A DNA stretch of 64,000 bases, from NCBI RefSeq assembly GCF_030644385.1, contig NZ_CP130060.1, positions 620,001-684,000 on the forward strand, in the 5' to 3' direction. The stretch is from Stomatobaculum sp. F0698 (GTDB lineage: Bacteria; Bacillota; Clostridia; Lachnospirales; Lachnospiraceae). The notes below the pieces were generated by a model. The model ran no database searches and had not been told where the DNA came from. It worked only from the letters and a program-made list of their open reading frames with translations. The translations under genes and the position numbers were made by a program. This document shows positions 34,472 through 44,208 of the stretch, one piece after another (the stretch's first letter is position 1; each line of letters starts with the position of its first letter).

Positions 34472-37400
34472 GTGCTGTATGATGGAATCTATGAACAACT
34501 AATCAGCAAGGGCTTGGAGCGTGAACTAGAGAAGAGTGATAAGTACAGCTTGACGGAACCAATCGATACCGCAGAGGCCTCTAAAATTCTTGCTAAGTAT
34601 GTCGCCACGGTTGTGGAGCGCGGCATGGAGAATCTGAAGGATCAGGGGGCTGATTTACAGGAGCAGGTTGCACTTGCAAATCACTTGATTGATGCCATTT
34701 TGGAAAGAACCAAGGAGGCTGACTTTGCCGCACTCTCCGTAGCGGAGCGTGCGGAGCAATTACTGGCACTCTTTGACCGGAAGAACAGCATCCTCGCACT
34801 GGATGAAAAGGCACAGCTCGTGAGACCGGAGACCTCGATTGCGCAATCAAGTCTCTTCACCGGAGCTGTACATGAGCCACAGATGTACAGCGAGCTCAAA
34901 AAGGAGATTGTATCCAGCAATCGCATTGACATCTTGGTCTCGTTTATCAAATGGAGCGGCTTGCGGCTCATGATGGACGAGCTGAAGCACTTCACCGAAA
35001 ATGGCGGGGAACTGCGCTTTATCACGACCTCCTATATGGGTGCCACAGATGTCAAGGCCATTGAGGAGCTAAGGAAGCTCAGCAACACACAGATTAAAGT
35101 CAGCTACAACACAAAGATTACGCGACTTCATGCGAAGGCATACATCTTTTATCGCGACAGCGGTTTTACCACGGCTTATGTGGGCTCTTCGAATATATCG
35201 AACGCGGCTTTGACGAGTGGGCTTGAGTGGAATACCAAGATTACCAAGCAGGATTTACCGGAGACCATAGCAAAAGTCGCAGCTACGTTTGAGTTCTACT
35301 GGAATGATAAGGAATTTGAATACTACGATGAGGGACAGAAAGAGCGTTTAAGCCGCGCCTTGCAGGCTGAGAAGTACAGTGGAGAACAGCCGACCGAAGT
35401 CTACACGATGGACATTCAGCCCTATTCTTATCAGCAGGAGATTCTGGATAAGCTGGAGGCCGAGCGGAGCATCCGAGGTTATACCCGCAATCTGGTTGTG
35501 GCGGCAACTGGTACGGGTAAGACCGTGATTTCTGCGCTTGATTACCGACGTTTTCGGAAGCAGAATCCCGGGAAACCCTGCCGACTTTTGTTCGTCGCAC
35601 ATCGGGAGGAAATTTTAAAGCAGAGTCTCTATACCTTCCGCGCGGTGTTGAAGGATGCGAACTTTGGCGAGTTGTTTGTTGGGAATCATAAGCCGGAGAG
35701 CATCGACCACCTTTTTCTCTCTATACAGACCTTTAGCAGTCAGGCATTTACGGATAAGACTTCGGAAGACTTTTACGATTACATCGTAGTGGATGAGTTC
35801 CACCACGCAGCTGCAAAGAGTTACCAGAGTTTACTCGCGTACTACAAACCGAAAATCTTGCTCGGACTCACGGCGACACCGGAGCGCATGGACGGGAAGA
35901 ACATTCTCGCCTATCTGAGCAATCGCATTGCCGCAGAGATACGGCTTCCGGAGGCCATTGACCGCAAACTTCTCTGCCCCTTCCAGTATTTCGGTGTGAC
36001 CGACAGCGTTGACCTGGATGGTTTAAAGTGGGCTGCGGGCGGCTATGATAAGACCGCACTCTCAAATATCTACAGTATGAGTGGTTATGTGGCAAAGCAG
36101 CGCGCCAACTTAATTCTGTCCTCCATGCTGAACTATGTGACAGACATTAACGACGTAAAGGGACTCGGTTTCTGCGTGACGGTGGAACATGCGGAATTTA
36201 TGAGTCGCTTCTTCAATGAACACGGCATTCCTTCCTTGGCATTGACGGGAAAGTCGCCGGAGGAGGAGCGCCGCAGCGCCGGAAGTGCCCTGGTTTCCGG
36301 GGAGCTTCGTTTCTTATTTGTCGTTGACATCTACAACGAGGGTGTAGATATTCCCGAAATCAACACGGTCATGTTCCTCCGGCCAACGGAGTCGTTGACT
36401 ATCTTTTTACAGCAGCTGGGACGCGGTCTCCGGCTCGTAGAGGGAAAAGAGTGCCTGACGGTTCTCGACTTTATCGGACAGGCAAACAAAAAGTATAATT
36501 TCGAGGATAAGTTTGCCGCCCTGCTCTCGAACAGCGGTCAGAGCGTAGCGCGGGAGATTAAAAACGGATTTGTCTCAGCGCCGAAGGGCTGCTATATCCA
36601 ACTGGAGCGGCAGGCAGCGAAGTATATCCTAGAGAATATTCGTGCGTCCTATGGAAACACAGCAGGCTTGGTTGCGCGGATTGCCTCCTTTGAAGAGGAC
36701 AGCGGTTTGGCGCTGACGCTTGCAAATTTCCTTAGGTATTACCACCTGGATCCGCGAAGTCTTTATAAGTTTACTTCTTTCTCGCGGCTGTCCGTGCGTG
36801 CCGGTGTAAGGGACGAATTCACGGAGCCCTTGGAGGAAGTTTTGACCAAAGCGATGGCAAAGTTCGCGGTCGTGGATTCCAGACGTTGGATTCAGTTCAT
36901 CCTGAAACTACTCGAAAACTTGTCGACACTCCAAATCGAGGAATTCTCTGCGCTCGAACGGCGGATGTTTCGTATGTTCTATATGACCATTTGGGGCAAG
37001 GCCTTCGATGAGGAAAGCCGGGAAGCATTGGCAGAAAAGCTCACAGCGCTTGCGGAAAGTCCGCTTATGGTGCGAGAATTGCAGAAACTCCTTCGCTATC
37101 AGTATGACCGCATTGATTTTATCGATGAGCCGGTAAATCTCAGCTTTGACTGCCCGCTTGACTTGCATTGCAGCTACAGTAGGGACCAGATTCTGGCAGC
37201 GATGGACTTTTTAAAGCCCGCAACCGTCCGCGAGGGTGTCAAATGGCTTCCGGAGCAAAAACTGGATGTTTTCTTTGTGACCCTGAATAAGTCCGACAAG
37301 GACTATTCGCCGACCACCATGTACAACGATTACTCGATCAATGAGACGCTGTTCCACTGGCAGAGTCAGAGCACCACGGGGGAGCAGTCCGCGACCGGGC

Positions 37401-37621
37401 AGCGTTACATCCACCACAAGGAGCGCGGCAGCCGTATTCTACTCTTTGTCCGCGAATTTAAGTCGGACCGCATCAGCAATACGGCTGCGGCCTATACCTA
37501 TCTCGGAATTGCGAACTATGTAAAGCACGAGGGCAGCAAGCCGATGAATATTACATGGAAGCTGGATTGTCCCATCCCTGCAAAGTATCTCAGGAAGACT
37601 AACAAGCTGGTGGTCGGATAA
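34472..37621 (+). CDS. PLD-nuclease/SF2 helicase/DUF3427 protein
   Basis: 1,049 residues, GTG start with GGGGG eight bases upstream. An N-terminal helical region is followed by a phospholipase D-like domain with HxK motif (LHAKAYIF, near residue 220, then GSSNIS). A superfamily 2 helicase core follows: ATGTGKT near 345, VDEFHH near 440, LTATPERMDG, and motif VI QQLGRGLR near 650. The C-terminal 250 residues correspond to DUF3427. Such proteins are found in many bacteria and are suspected restriction- or repair-type enzymes acting on DNA. About 170 bases without clear promoter precede it. Assignment of domains is firm, biological role is not. Confidence 0.85.
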   Translation: MLYDGIYEQLISKGLERELEKSDKYSLTEPIDTAEASKILAKYVATVVERGMENLKDQGADLQEQVALANHLIDAILERTKEADFAALSVAERAEQLLALFDRKNSILALDEKAQLVRPETSIAQSSLFTGAVHEPQMYSELKKEIVSSNRIDILVSFIKWSGLRLMMDELKHFTENGGELRFITTSYMGATDVKAIEELRKLSNTQIKVSYNTKITRLHAKAYIFYRDSGFTTAYVGSSNISNAALTSGLEWNTKITKQDLPETIAKVAATFEFYWNDKEFEYYDEGQKERLSRALQAEKYSGEQPTEVYTMDIQPYSYQQEILDKLEAERSIRGYTRNLVVAATGTGKTVISALDYRRFRKQNPGKPCRLLFVAHREEILKQSLYTFRAVLKDANFGELFVGNHKPESIDHLFLSIQTFSSQAFTDKTSEDFYDYIVVDEFHHAAAKSYQSLLAYYKPKILLGLTATPERMDGKNILAYLSNRIAAEIRLPEAIDRKLLCPFQYFGVTDSVDLDGLKWAAGGYDKTALSNIYSMSGYVAKQRANLILSSMLNYVTDINDVKGLGFCVTVEHAEFMSRFFNEHGIPSLALTGKSPEEERRSAGSALVSGELRFLFVVDIYNEGVDIPEINTVMFLRPTESLTIFLQQLGRGLRLVEGKECLTVLDFIGQANKKYNFEDKFAALLSNSGQSVAREIKNGFVSAPKGCYIQLERQAAKYILENIRASYGNTAGLVARIASFEEDSGLALTLANFLRYYHLDPRSLYKFTSFSRLSVRAGVRDEFTEPLEEVLTKAMAKFAVVDSRRWIQFILKLLENLSTLQIEEFSALERRMFRMFYMTIWGKAFDEESREALAEKLTALAESPLMVRELQKLLRYQYDRIDFIDEPVNLSFDCPLDLHCSYSRDQILAAMDFLKPATVREGVKWLPEQKLDVFFVTLNKSDKDYSPTTMYNDYSINETLFHWQSQSTTGEQSATGQRYIHHKERGSRILLFVREFKSDRISNTAAAYTYLGIANYVKHEGSKPMNITWKLDCPIPAKYLRKTNKLVVG

Positions 37622-37656
37622 CGCTGCTGTAATAACAGATGAGAGAGGTTCTTTTC

Positions 37657-38187
37657 ATGATACAGACGATAGAGACCGAGCGCCTTTTCCTTAGGCGGAT
37701 CAGAGCGGAAGATTGGAAGGATATTCAGGCAATTTGGGTCAGTGCGGCAAAATCCGTGTACGCCCAATATGACTGGCCGAACGATTTGGATGATGACTCT
37801 GTTCAAACCCGAGTTGCAGGCTTAGATTTGCTTGCGGAGAGTGACGCCCACATTTTTCTTGCGATTTGCCTGAATAACAGGGTGATAGGTTATTTTTCTT
37901 TAAATTCATGCGGAGAGGGCTATGAACTCGGCTATTGCTTTCATTCGGATTTCCACGGAAAGGGCTATGCGAGGGAGAGCTTGGGGGCTGTGTTAGGGTT
38001 CCTGCGGAACCGGGGTGTTCCGTTCGTTGAGGCGGGGACGGCGCTCCGGAATACGCCCTCGCTGCGTTTGCTGCGCTCGCTCGGCTTTGAACTCCGCGGA
38101 ACAGAGAAGGTATCCTTTTACCAAGACGCGGAAGGCAAGGATATCTTCTTTGATGGCGGCATCTTTGTGCGGCGCTTGGCCCGTTAA
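37657..38187 (+). CDS. GNAT acetyltransferase, RimJ/RimL-like
   Basis: About 176 residues from ATG 37657 (AGAGAGG nine bases upstream; the frame extends 6 codons further). TIETERLFLRRIRAEDW is the classic start of the RimJ/RimL group; acetyl-CoA loop near HGKGYARESLGAV; C-terminal SLRLLRSLGFELRG. Likely acetylates an N-terminal or small-molecule amine. A strong terminator follows. Confidence 0.85.
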   Translation: MIQTIETERLFLRRIRAEDWKDIQAIWVSAAKSVYAQYDWPNDLDDDSVQTRVAGLDLLAESDAHIFLAICLNNRVIGYFSLNSCGEGYELGYCFHSDFHGKGYARESLGAVLGFLRNRGVPFVEAGTALRNTPSLRLLRSLGFELRGTEKVSFYQDAEGKDIFFDGGIFVRRLAR

Positions 38188-38199
38188 TTGTGAAAGTTG

Positions 38200-38232
38200 G
38201 AGCTCGAAACCTCATGGTTTCGGGCTCTTTTT
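38200..38232 (+). terminator. Terminator after the RimJ/RimL-like gene
   Basis: GAGCTCGAAACC pairs with GGTTTCGGGCTC (38216-38227) around a TCAT loop, then five T. Confidence 0.88.
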
Positions 38233-38388
38233 ACATTTGCAACTTGACGAAAAACAGCCGTGGAAGTATGGTAATTTATGAATATTTTATGAAAAGAAGC
38301 AGGGCATTGTGCGGGAAATTGTGTTGTGAAAGAAGTAAAACGCACCGTGGAGCGCGCTGCTTTCTATTAGGAAGGCGGAATAAACAGT

Positions 38389-40479
38389 ATGCATCCGGAA
38401 GAAAGAGAAAAATTGACGCCGCAGGTTTGGCATATCATACGGGGGCGGCAGGCATCACCCGACAATATGGTGGATGTTGCAACCCTTGAACCGCTCTTTA
38501 TGGCAGAGGGGCTTCGCTATGCGGACTTCGGTTTTGCGAGCCTTCGGGATTTTTTGAATGAATTCCGGGCAGTTTTAAATCTGGTGGACGGAGCGCCTGC
38601 GGGCGGTGGGCTTCCCGCAAAATCCTATGTGCAGCTGAAGGACTTTGATACCTCAGAAGCGACAGTGGGGCAGAAAGCGGAAGCTCCCGAACAGCCGTTA
38701 CGGCCTGTCTCGCCGGAAGACACCGAACAGCCGGAACTTTCCGCGGCAGAAAAGGCAGCGCTTGCACCGAAGATTCAAGCTGCTTTTCGAAGTGCGGTTT
38801 CCAATGAAGAGGGCTGGGTGAACCTCGCGAGTCTCGGTGCCCTGCTCAAAGAAAACGGGGCGGATGCGAAGCAACTCGGTTTCCCGAAGATGAGGCCCTT
38901 CCTTGAGCAGTTCCCGGAACTTCTCGAGCTAAAGTACGAGCCCTCGCCGAGCGGCAAGGCCTGGGTTGCCTATGCGCGGCTCCGCGCTGCGGAGTCAGCT
39001 CTTCCGTCGGGGCACGCAGGAGATGTGCCGTCAGAGCATACGGCGCGTGCAGATGCAGAGCAAACGGTCACTGAACCGTCCGTGCCGCCTGCGGGCACCC
39101 AGACAACGAAGGCATCTTCGGGAAGCGAAGAAGCATTGCACCCGGAACTCTCTGCGGAAGAGAAAACAGTGCTCGGCCCGAAGGTTTGCGAGGCGGTTCA
39201 GAGTGCTGCTTCGAATGAAGCGGGCTGGGTTAACTTAGCCGGAATCGGTGAGGCACTCAAGGGAAACGGGATTGATGTGAAACTGCTCGGCTTTCAGAAG
39301 ATACTGCCCTTCCTCGAGCAGTTCCCGGAACTTCTCGAGCTAAAGCACGAGCCCACAGCGAGCGGTAAGGCTTGGGTGGCCTATGCGCGACTTCGGGAGG
39401 ACGAGAGAAGAGAGGTAGATGGCAAGGCAGAGAAGAGCGCCGCAAAGCCGTATGCGCCGAGGCCAAACCTGCCCGAGCACAGAACGCTTGAGAGTAAGTT
39501 CCCGAATAAGGATTCCTGGCTCTTTTACTGGGCCAGAATCCCGAACCTGAAAATCAAAGAACTTGCGGAAAAGGCGCTGGCGGAAAAGTGGTATTACGGC
39601 GCGGCGAATGCGGCCGATGCCGAGAATAACCCTATTTTAAAGAATTATCTTGCCTACACCTTTAAGCGTCTTGTGTTCGAAGACAAAATTTTATACGGCG
39701 ATGTTGCGGATGCGGGACATGCCGGCGAGGAGTATGCGGCCTTCAATACCGGCCTGGTCGATCAAAAGTACGAGTATATCTACGCGCTCTTTAAGAAGAA
39801 CACCATGTCGCCGCAGCCCTACTGGTATCTCCTCGACTTTGTGGTCGCGGGAGAGCAGTCCGGAAAAACCTTGGCAAGACTTTTTTATCCGCTGCCGAAG
39901 CGCGCCGACTATTTTGAAAATCAGTTTCGGAACATGGTCTACGACACTTCGACCCAGCTGCTCTGCGATTACACGCACATCATTGTGGAGCGCATCGGGC
40001 GTTTTCCGCTCCGTTTTTTGCAGGAGAATTGCCCGCCGAATATGCTTGATATCGACGGTATCAAATTGGAAGAGGTGTATCCGAAGCACGCAAAGGACAG
40101 CGAGAGAAAGCGCTATTTTGAGCAGCTCGGTGAGCGCATCCGGAATACGCCCGTTGTGCTGAACAATTTGAAAAACCGGCTGGAGGCGGCCATTCATTTA
40201 ACCTTAAAGCGGGTTGAGTGGAATTATAAAACGGCAATCCCGGTGTATTTCCCGACCAGAAATCTCTGCTCGCTCTTGCTGCCGCTCTGCCTCTCGGAGG
40301 AGGGACAGGTGGATCTTGCGCTGGTGGTCGAGCCTTTGCAATCCGGCGCGTATCAGGGGCAGACGGTGCTGCCGCTGGATCTTGCCTACAATAACAGCCG
40401 TCTTCTCACGCGGCCGGACAGCGACTGGCTGCGTCCGGACAGCATTCAGTCGAACGGAAGCGATGACGAGGAGGAATAA
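38389..40479 (+). CDS. Triple LOTUS (OST-HTH) plus DUF3825 protein
   Basis: 696 residues. Three winged-helix repeats of about 75 residues lie near positions 5-75, 120-200 and 255-335; the second and third are very similar (EEGWVNLASLG against EAGWVNLAGIG; both PFLEQFPELLELK.EP and GKAWVAYARLR). This is the pattern of LOTUS/OST-HTH domains, which bind RNA in other systems. Low-complexity linkers rich in A, E and P separate them. The C-terminal half (about 365-690: SWLFYWARIPNLKIKELAEKAL, PYWYLLDFVV, IPVYFPTRNLCSLLLPL) fits DUF3825. No catalytic motif could be named. GGAAGG lies upstream of ATG. Confidence 0.75.
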   Translation: MHPEEREKLTPQVWHIIRGRQASPDNMVDVATLEPLFMAEGLRYADFGFASLRDFLNEFRAVLNLVDGAPAGGGLPAKSYVQLKDFDTSEATVGQKAEAPEQPLRPVSPEDTEQPELSAAEKAALAPKIQAAFRSAVSNEEGWVNLASLGALLKENGADAKQLGFPKMRPFLEQFPELLELKYEPSPSGKAWVAYARLRAAESALPSGHAGDVPSEHTARADAEQTVTEPSVPPAGTQTTKASSGSEEALHPELSAEEKTVLGPKVCEAVQSAASNEAGWVNLAGIGEALKGNGIDVKLLGFQKILPFLEQFPELLELKHEPTASGKAWVAYARLREDERREVDGKAEKSAAKPYAPRPNLPEHRTLESKFPNKDSWLFYWARIPNLKIKELAEKALAEKWYYGAANAADAENNPILKNYLAYTFKRLVFEDKILYGDVADAGHAGEEYAAFNTGLVDQKYEYIYALFKKNTMSPQPYWYLLDFVVAGEQSGKTLARLFYPLPKRADYFENQFRNMVYDTSTQLLCDYTHIIVERIGRFPLRFLQENCPPNMLDIDGIKLEEVYPKHAKDSERKRYFEQLGERIRNTPVVLNNLKNRLEAAIHLTLKRVEWNYKTAIPVYFPTRNLCSLLLPLCLSEEGQVDLALVVEPLQSGAYQGQTVLPLDLAYNNSRLLTRPDSDWLRPDSIQSNGSDDEEE

Positions 40480-40502
40480 AACAGACAGGAGGTAAGGGGG
40501 AA

Positions 40503-41747
40503 ATGAGACGAAAACTCTGGCTACTGCTTTGCGCGCTTGGCGTACTCGGCATGGCGGCCTGCGGCGCGGGCGAGAGTAAGGCGAATGCCGCGGCAAAGAC
40601 TAAGGTCGTGAAGAGCAGCGCGGCTGCAAAAACTTCAGCGGAGTCAAAGACCAACGAGAGCGAAAGCGCTGCCACGGCAAAGGCAGCGGCTTCGGACAGC
40701 GCGGAAGCGGCGACAGAACCCGCTATGCCTGCATCGACCGCGGCGGGCACGGCGGAAGCAACGCTCGGCATCATTCAGAGCGGAGACTATCTCTGCTTTC
40801 AGAGCAGCCTCTATACCTACGGAGAGTTTCAGCGGGACATGGTTGTGCTGCAAAAGAACGCGGGTGCCGCGCTCCGCGTGGATGAAATCGGGCAGACCGT
40901 GGACGGAAACAGGCTCTATGACTTTCGTGTGGGCAACCCGGCGGCAGAGCGGCATCTATTGGTCTTCGGCGGGATTCATGCGCGGGAGTACATCACGGCG
41001 CAGCTTGTCATGCGGCAGCTGGTGCAGCTCCTAAGCGACCAAAGCGCTAACGGAAGCTATGAGAACATGGCTGTCCGGGAGCTGCTCTCGAACACGGAAA
41101 TCCACTTTATTCCGATGGCAAATCCGGACGGCATCGGCATAAGCCAACTGGGGATTGAGGGACTGCGCACGGAGGCGGTTCGGGAGACGGTGCGGCAAAT
41201 TGCCTCTAAGGACGGAAAAGCGCTCACGGAAGCTTATTTAAGGCAGTGGAAATCCAATGCAAACGGCGTTGACTTAAACCGAAACTTCGATGCGCTCTGG
41301 GAATCCTATAACGATCATCTGGGGCATGCCTCGGCGGATCACTATAAGGGCACGGCGCCGGAGTGCGAACTTGAGTCGAAGGCGCTCGCGGATTTGACGC
41401 GGCAGTTTCAATTCGATGCGACGCTCAGCTATCACACGCAGGGCGAGGTGATTTACTGGAACTTCGGCCAGGAGGGGGAACTGAAAGACATGAGCTTGCT
41501 GCTCGCGAACCGCGTTTCGGAGCTCACGGGCTATCGCTTGGACGGCAACTTTCAGGCGCTCGATACGGCGGGGTATAAGGACTGGGCCATTTCAAAGATG
41601 GGCATCCCGAGTCTCACGATAGAGGCGGGGCACGGCGGCAATCCGGTGGATCCCGCACAGATGGATGCGATTTGGCGCGAGAACCGAAACGTGGTGCCTA
41701 TGACTTTGAAGCTCCTAAAAGAGGGGCAGTTGCGGCGCGTGCGGTAA
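40503..41747 (+). CDS. M14-family zinc carboxypeptidase, lipoprotein
   Basis: 414 residues. Lipoprotein signal (LWLLLCALGVLGMAAC, Cys about 20), then a long A/S/E/K-rich linker to about 95. The M14 domain shows the zinc motif HAREY (His159, Glu162), NPDG, DLNRNF, the third zinc His in SYHTQGEV and the catalytic Glu in TIEAGHG. It resembles gamma-D-glutamyl-meso-diaminopimelate peptidases and other wall or peptide carboxypeptidases, and is anchored outside the membrane. AGGAGG precedes ATG. It heads a run of three surface-protein genes with short gaps. Confidence 0.85.
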   Translation: MRRKLWLLLCALGVLGMAACGAGESKANAAAKTKVVKSSAAAKTSAESKTNESESAATAKAAASDSAEAATEPAMPASTAAGTAEATLGIIQSGDYLCFQSSLYTYGEFQRDMVVLQKNAGAALRVDEIGQTVDGNRLYDFRVGNPAAERHLLVFGGIHAREYITAQLVMRQLVQLLSDQSANGSYENMAVRELLSNTEIHFIPMANPDGIGISQLGIEGLRTEAVRETVRQIASKDGKALTEAYLRQWKSNANGVDLNRNFDALWESYNDHLGHASADHYKGTAPECELESKALADLTRQFQFDATLSYHTQGEVIYWNFGQEGELKDMSLLLANRVSELTGYRLDGNFQALDTAGYKDWAISKMGIPSLTIEAGHGGNPVDPAQMDAIWRENRNVVPMTLKLLKEGQLRRVR

Positions 41748-41772
41748 ATTTTTGATTCGGGGGGAATGAAAA

Positions 41773-42612
41773 ATGGCAGCCGGAACGGGCAAAAAGTATT
41801 TGGTAATACTGGCATCCGCACTCATTGTGTCCGGAGGTATTGTCGCAGGGGCGCTCATTGCGACGCGGAGACCGGCGGTGCGGACCGAAACGCTTGCGGA
41901 GCGCGAGGAGAGTCGGGAGGAAACGCGCGAAGAGAACCGTGCGGCAGAGAGCGAGGCAAGCGGCGAGCGGGACGGAAACTATACCGCTTCGGTCGCGGCG
42001 GATGTTGCGAATCTGGCTTCCGCGGTGACGGAGGCGGAGGCCGCGCTCACGGCGCAGGCAAGCGTTGCGGCGACCGAGCCCGCGACAACGGCAGCTGTGG
42101 TCGCAAGCTCTGCCCCGGTGACGACTGCTCCTGTGACGACCGCGGCGAACTATTCTCAGACCATGTTTGTCTCAAACTGTGCGGAGTCGATTTCGCTCCG
42201 TGAATCTCCGTCCACGCAGGCGCGGGCCCTGCGGCAGATTCCCTTCGGGGCACCGGTCACGGTACTCGGAAGTGCGGAAAACGGTTTCTATCAGGTCATC
42301 TACAACGGCGTGACCGGTTATTCTCTGGCTTCCTATCTCGTGTCGTATCGGCCGAGTGAGTCGGAGCGCCTCGAAAGACCGGCGGGCAGCACGGTATCGA
42401 GCAATACGAGCGGCGGCTACCGTACCATGTACTGCGTGAACTGCCGCGAGTACATTACGCTGCGCAGCATTCCGAGTACGAGCGGCGCAGACCTCGCGCA
42501 CATTCCGCTCGGCGCCTCGGTGAGCTATGTCGGCACGGCGGAAAACGGTTTCTATGAGGTCATTTATAACGGCAGACGGGGCTATGCGCTGGCGCAGTAT
42601 CTGAGCTACTGA
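41773..42612 (+). CDS. Membrane-anchored protein with two bacterial SH3 domains
   Basis: 279 residues: an N-terminal membrane anchor (residues 8-28), an A/E/T-rich linker, then two SH3b repeats (about 135-195 and 215-279) with the shared pattern ITLR.IPST, FGAPVTV/LGASVSY, AENGFY.VIYNG and GY.LA.YL. SH3b domains bind peptidoglycan, so the protein probably tethers to or senses the wall. No enzyme domain. GGGGGAATG lies upstream. It is 25 bases after the carboxypeptidase gene. Confidence 0.82.
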   Translation: MAAGTGKKYLVILASALIVSGGIVAGALIATRRPAVRTETLAEREESREETREENRAAESEASGERDGNYTASVAADVANLASAVTEAEAALTAQASVAATEPATTAAVVASSAPVTTAPVTTAANYSQTMFVSNCAESISLRESPSTQARALRQIPFGAPVTVLGSAENGFYQVIYNGVTGYSLASYLVSYRPSESERLERPAGSTVSSNTSGGYRTMYCVNCREYITLRSIPSTSGADLAHIPLGASVSYVGTAENGFYEVIYNGRRGYALAQYLSY

Positions 42613-42645
42613 GTGGCTGAAACATCATTGAAAGGGGGATGAAAG

Positions 42646-44208
42646 ATGAAAAAGCAAAAGCTTGCCACTGTGGTTCTCGCCGCGGGCCTGGTTCTCGGCA
42701 TTGCGGTCTTTGTGGGCTATGAGAGCACGCGCTATACGCGGACGGTGCAGGCGGCCGAACGGGAGTGGCAGCTCGGAGACACGGAAGAAGCAATCCCAAT
42801 CTACGAGAAGGCTATCCGAATGAAGCCGAAGCGCGCAGAGGCGTATCTTTCACTCGCGGAGATTTATGAGAGAAACAATCGACACGCGGATGCGGTCACG
42901 CTTCTAAAGACCGCCGCTGAGGCGATGTCCGGCAAAACTTCGAAAGATGCAGCGCTGATTCAAGAGGCACTGGAGCGCTACAATCCCACGGTCAAAGCAT
43001 CGCTCGAATCCGGCAGTTATGAGGATCCGGTGGATCTGGAGTTAACGAGTAAGGGCGTTTCGATACGCTATACCCTTTTGGAAGCGCCCGAGAGCGAGAG
43101 CGCGGAAGAGCAGGATTATGAGAAGCCGCTGCGCTTCCGCAGAAACGGAACCTATCGCCTGCAGTGCTATGCGGTCAATCAAAAGGGGGAGGCCGGTGAG
43201 CCGGTGGAGCTTAGCTACGTGATTCAACTCGACCCGGAAAAGTATCATATGAACAGCTGGTACCAAAAGGACAACGGCTGGTACTACAACGACGATACCG
43301 GGGTGCCGGTGGTCGGCTGGCGGCAGATTGACGGCAACTGGTATCACTTTGCCGAGAACGGCAAGATGATGACGGGTTGGCTGGAACTCGGCGACAACTT
43401 CTACTACCTCGATGAGAACGGTGTCATTGCAAACGGCTGGCGCAATCTGGACGGAAAGTACTATTACTTCCTCGAAGACGGCAGCATGGCGGTGAATCGT
43501 TGGGTGGAAGGAGATTACTATGTCGGCGCGGACGGCGTTATGCTGGTCTCGACAACGACCCCGGACGGCTATCAGTTGGATGAAAACGGCAAGAAGATCG
43601 AGAAGAGCCAAAACGAGAAGGCGGTCGAAGCCTACCGAAGCATACTCCTCGACCGGAGTTGGAACGGCAGAAAGCTGCCCGGCGGACAGTTCGCGGTTGT
43701 GGATATCAACGGCGACGGGGTGTGGGAGTTATTGACGGACTTGGATGCAGGCTATGACGACAGCATCGACAGACTCTTCTACTTTACGGATAGTTTACAG
43801 ATGTACGCTTTGGATTCTAATGAATATGATCCACCGAGCAATCTCCAAATTTGGGATGTATTTATTCCTGCGAATCAGACCGTGATTATCGGTCGCAGGC
43901 GTGGCAAAGCCTACACGAGTGCTATAGTACAGAGCAATAATCAGACGATTTCCGAGCCTGAAGAGGGACAAATCGGATGGCCGTATGTAGGACGCTACAA
44001 AGAAGAGAGCGGTGTTACGGCAGAGCAGAAGAAATCTTTGGAGCGTTGGCGCGTGGGGGCAAAGAAATATTATTCGGCACCCTGCTATTATCCGAACTTT
44101 GTGGACATCAACGCGGCGAATGTAGACAAGTATCTGAGCGGACAAGGGGAAAGCACGGGGATGCAATATGCGTTTAGCGAGTATCCCGGCGTAGAAGAAC
44201 TTCGGTGA
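42646..44208 (+). CDS. Cell-surface protein: TPR, beta-sandwich and choline-binding-type repeats
   Basis: 520 residues. Membrane anchor at 6-24, a TPR pair (residues about 35-110: EAIPIYEKAIRMKPKRAEAYL), a domain like the chitobiase C-terminal beta-sandwich (SYEDPVDLELTSKGVSIRYT), then five or so cell-wall-binding repeats with aromatic motifs (GWYYNDDTG, NWYHFAENGKMMTGW, NFYYLDENG, KYYYFLEDG), and a C-terminal region of about 190 residues with an EF-hand-like VVDINGDGVWELLTDLD. It should sit on the outer face of the membrane. AAGGGGG lies upstream. Confidence 0.82.
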   Translation: MKKQKLATVVLAAGLVLGIAVFVGYESTRYTRTVQAAEREWQLGDTEEAIPIYEKAIRMKPKRAEAYLSLAEIYERNNRHADAVTLLKTAAEAMSGKTSKDAALIQEALERYNPTVKASLESGSYEDPVDLELTSKGVSIRYTLLEAPESESAEEQDYEKPLRFRRNGTYRLQCYAVNQKGEAGEPVELSYVIQLDPEKYHMNSWYQKDNGWYYNDDTGVPVVGWRQIDGNWYHFAENGKMMTGWLELGDNFYYLDENGVIANGWRNLDGKYYYFLEDGSMAVNRWVEGDYYVGADGVMLVSTTTPDGYQLDENGKKIEKSQNEKAVEAYRSILLDRSWNGRKLPGGQFAVVDINGDGVWELLTDLDAGYDDSIDRLFYFTDSLQMYALDSNEYDPPSNLQIWDVFIPANQTVIIGRRRGKAYTSAIVQSNNQTISEPEEGQIGWPYVGRYKEESGVTAEQKKSLERWRVGAKKYYSAPCYYPNFVDINAANVDKYLSGQGESTGMQYAFSEYPGVEELR

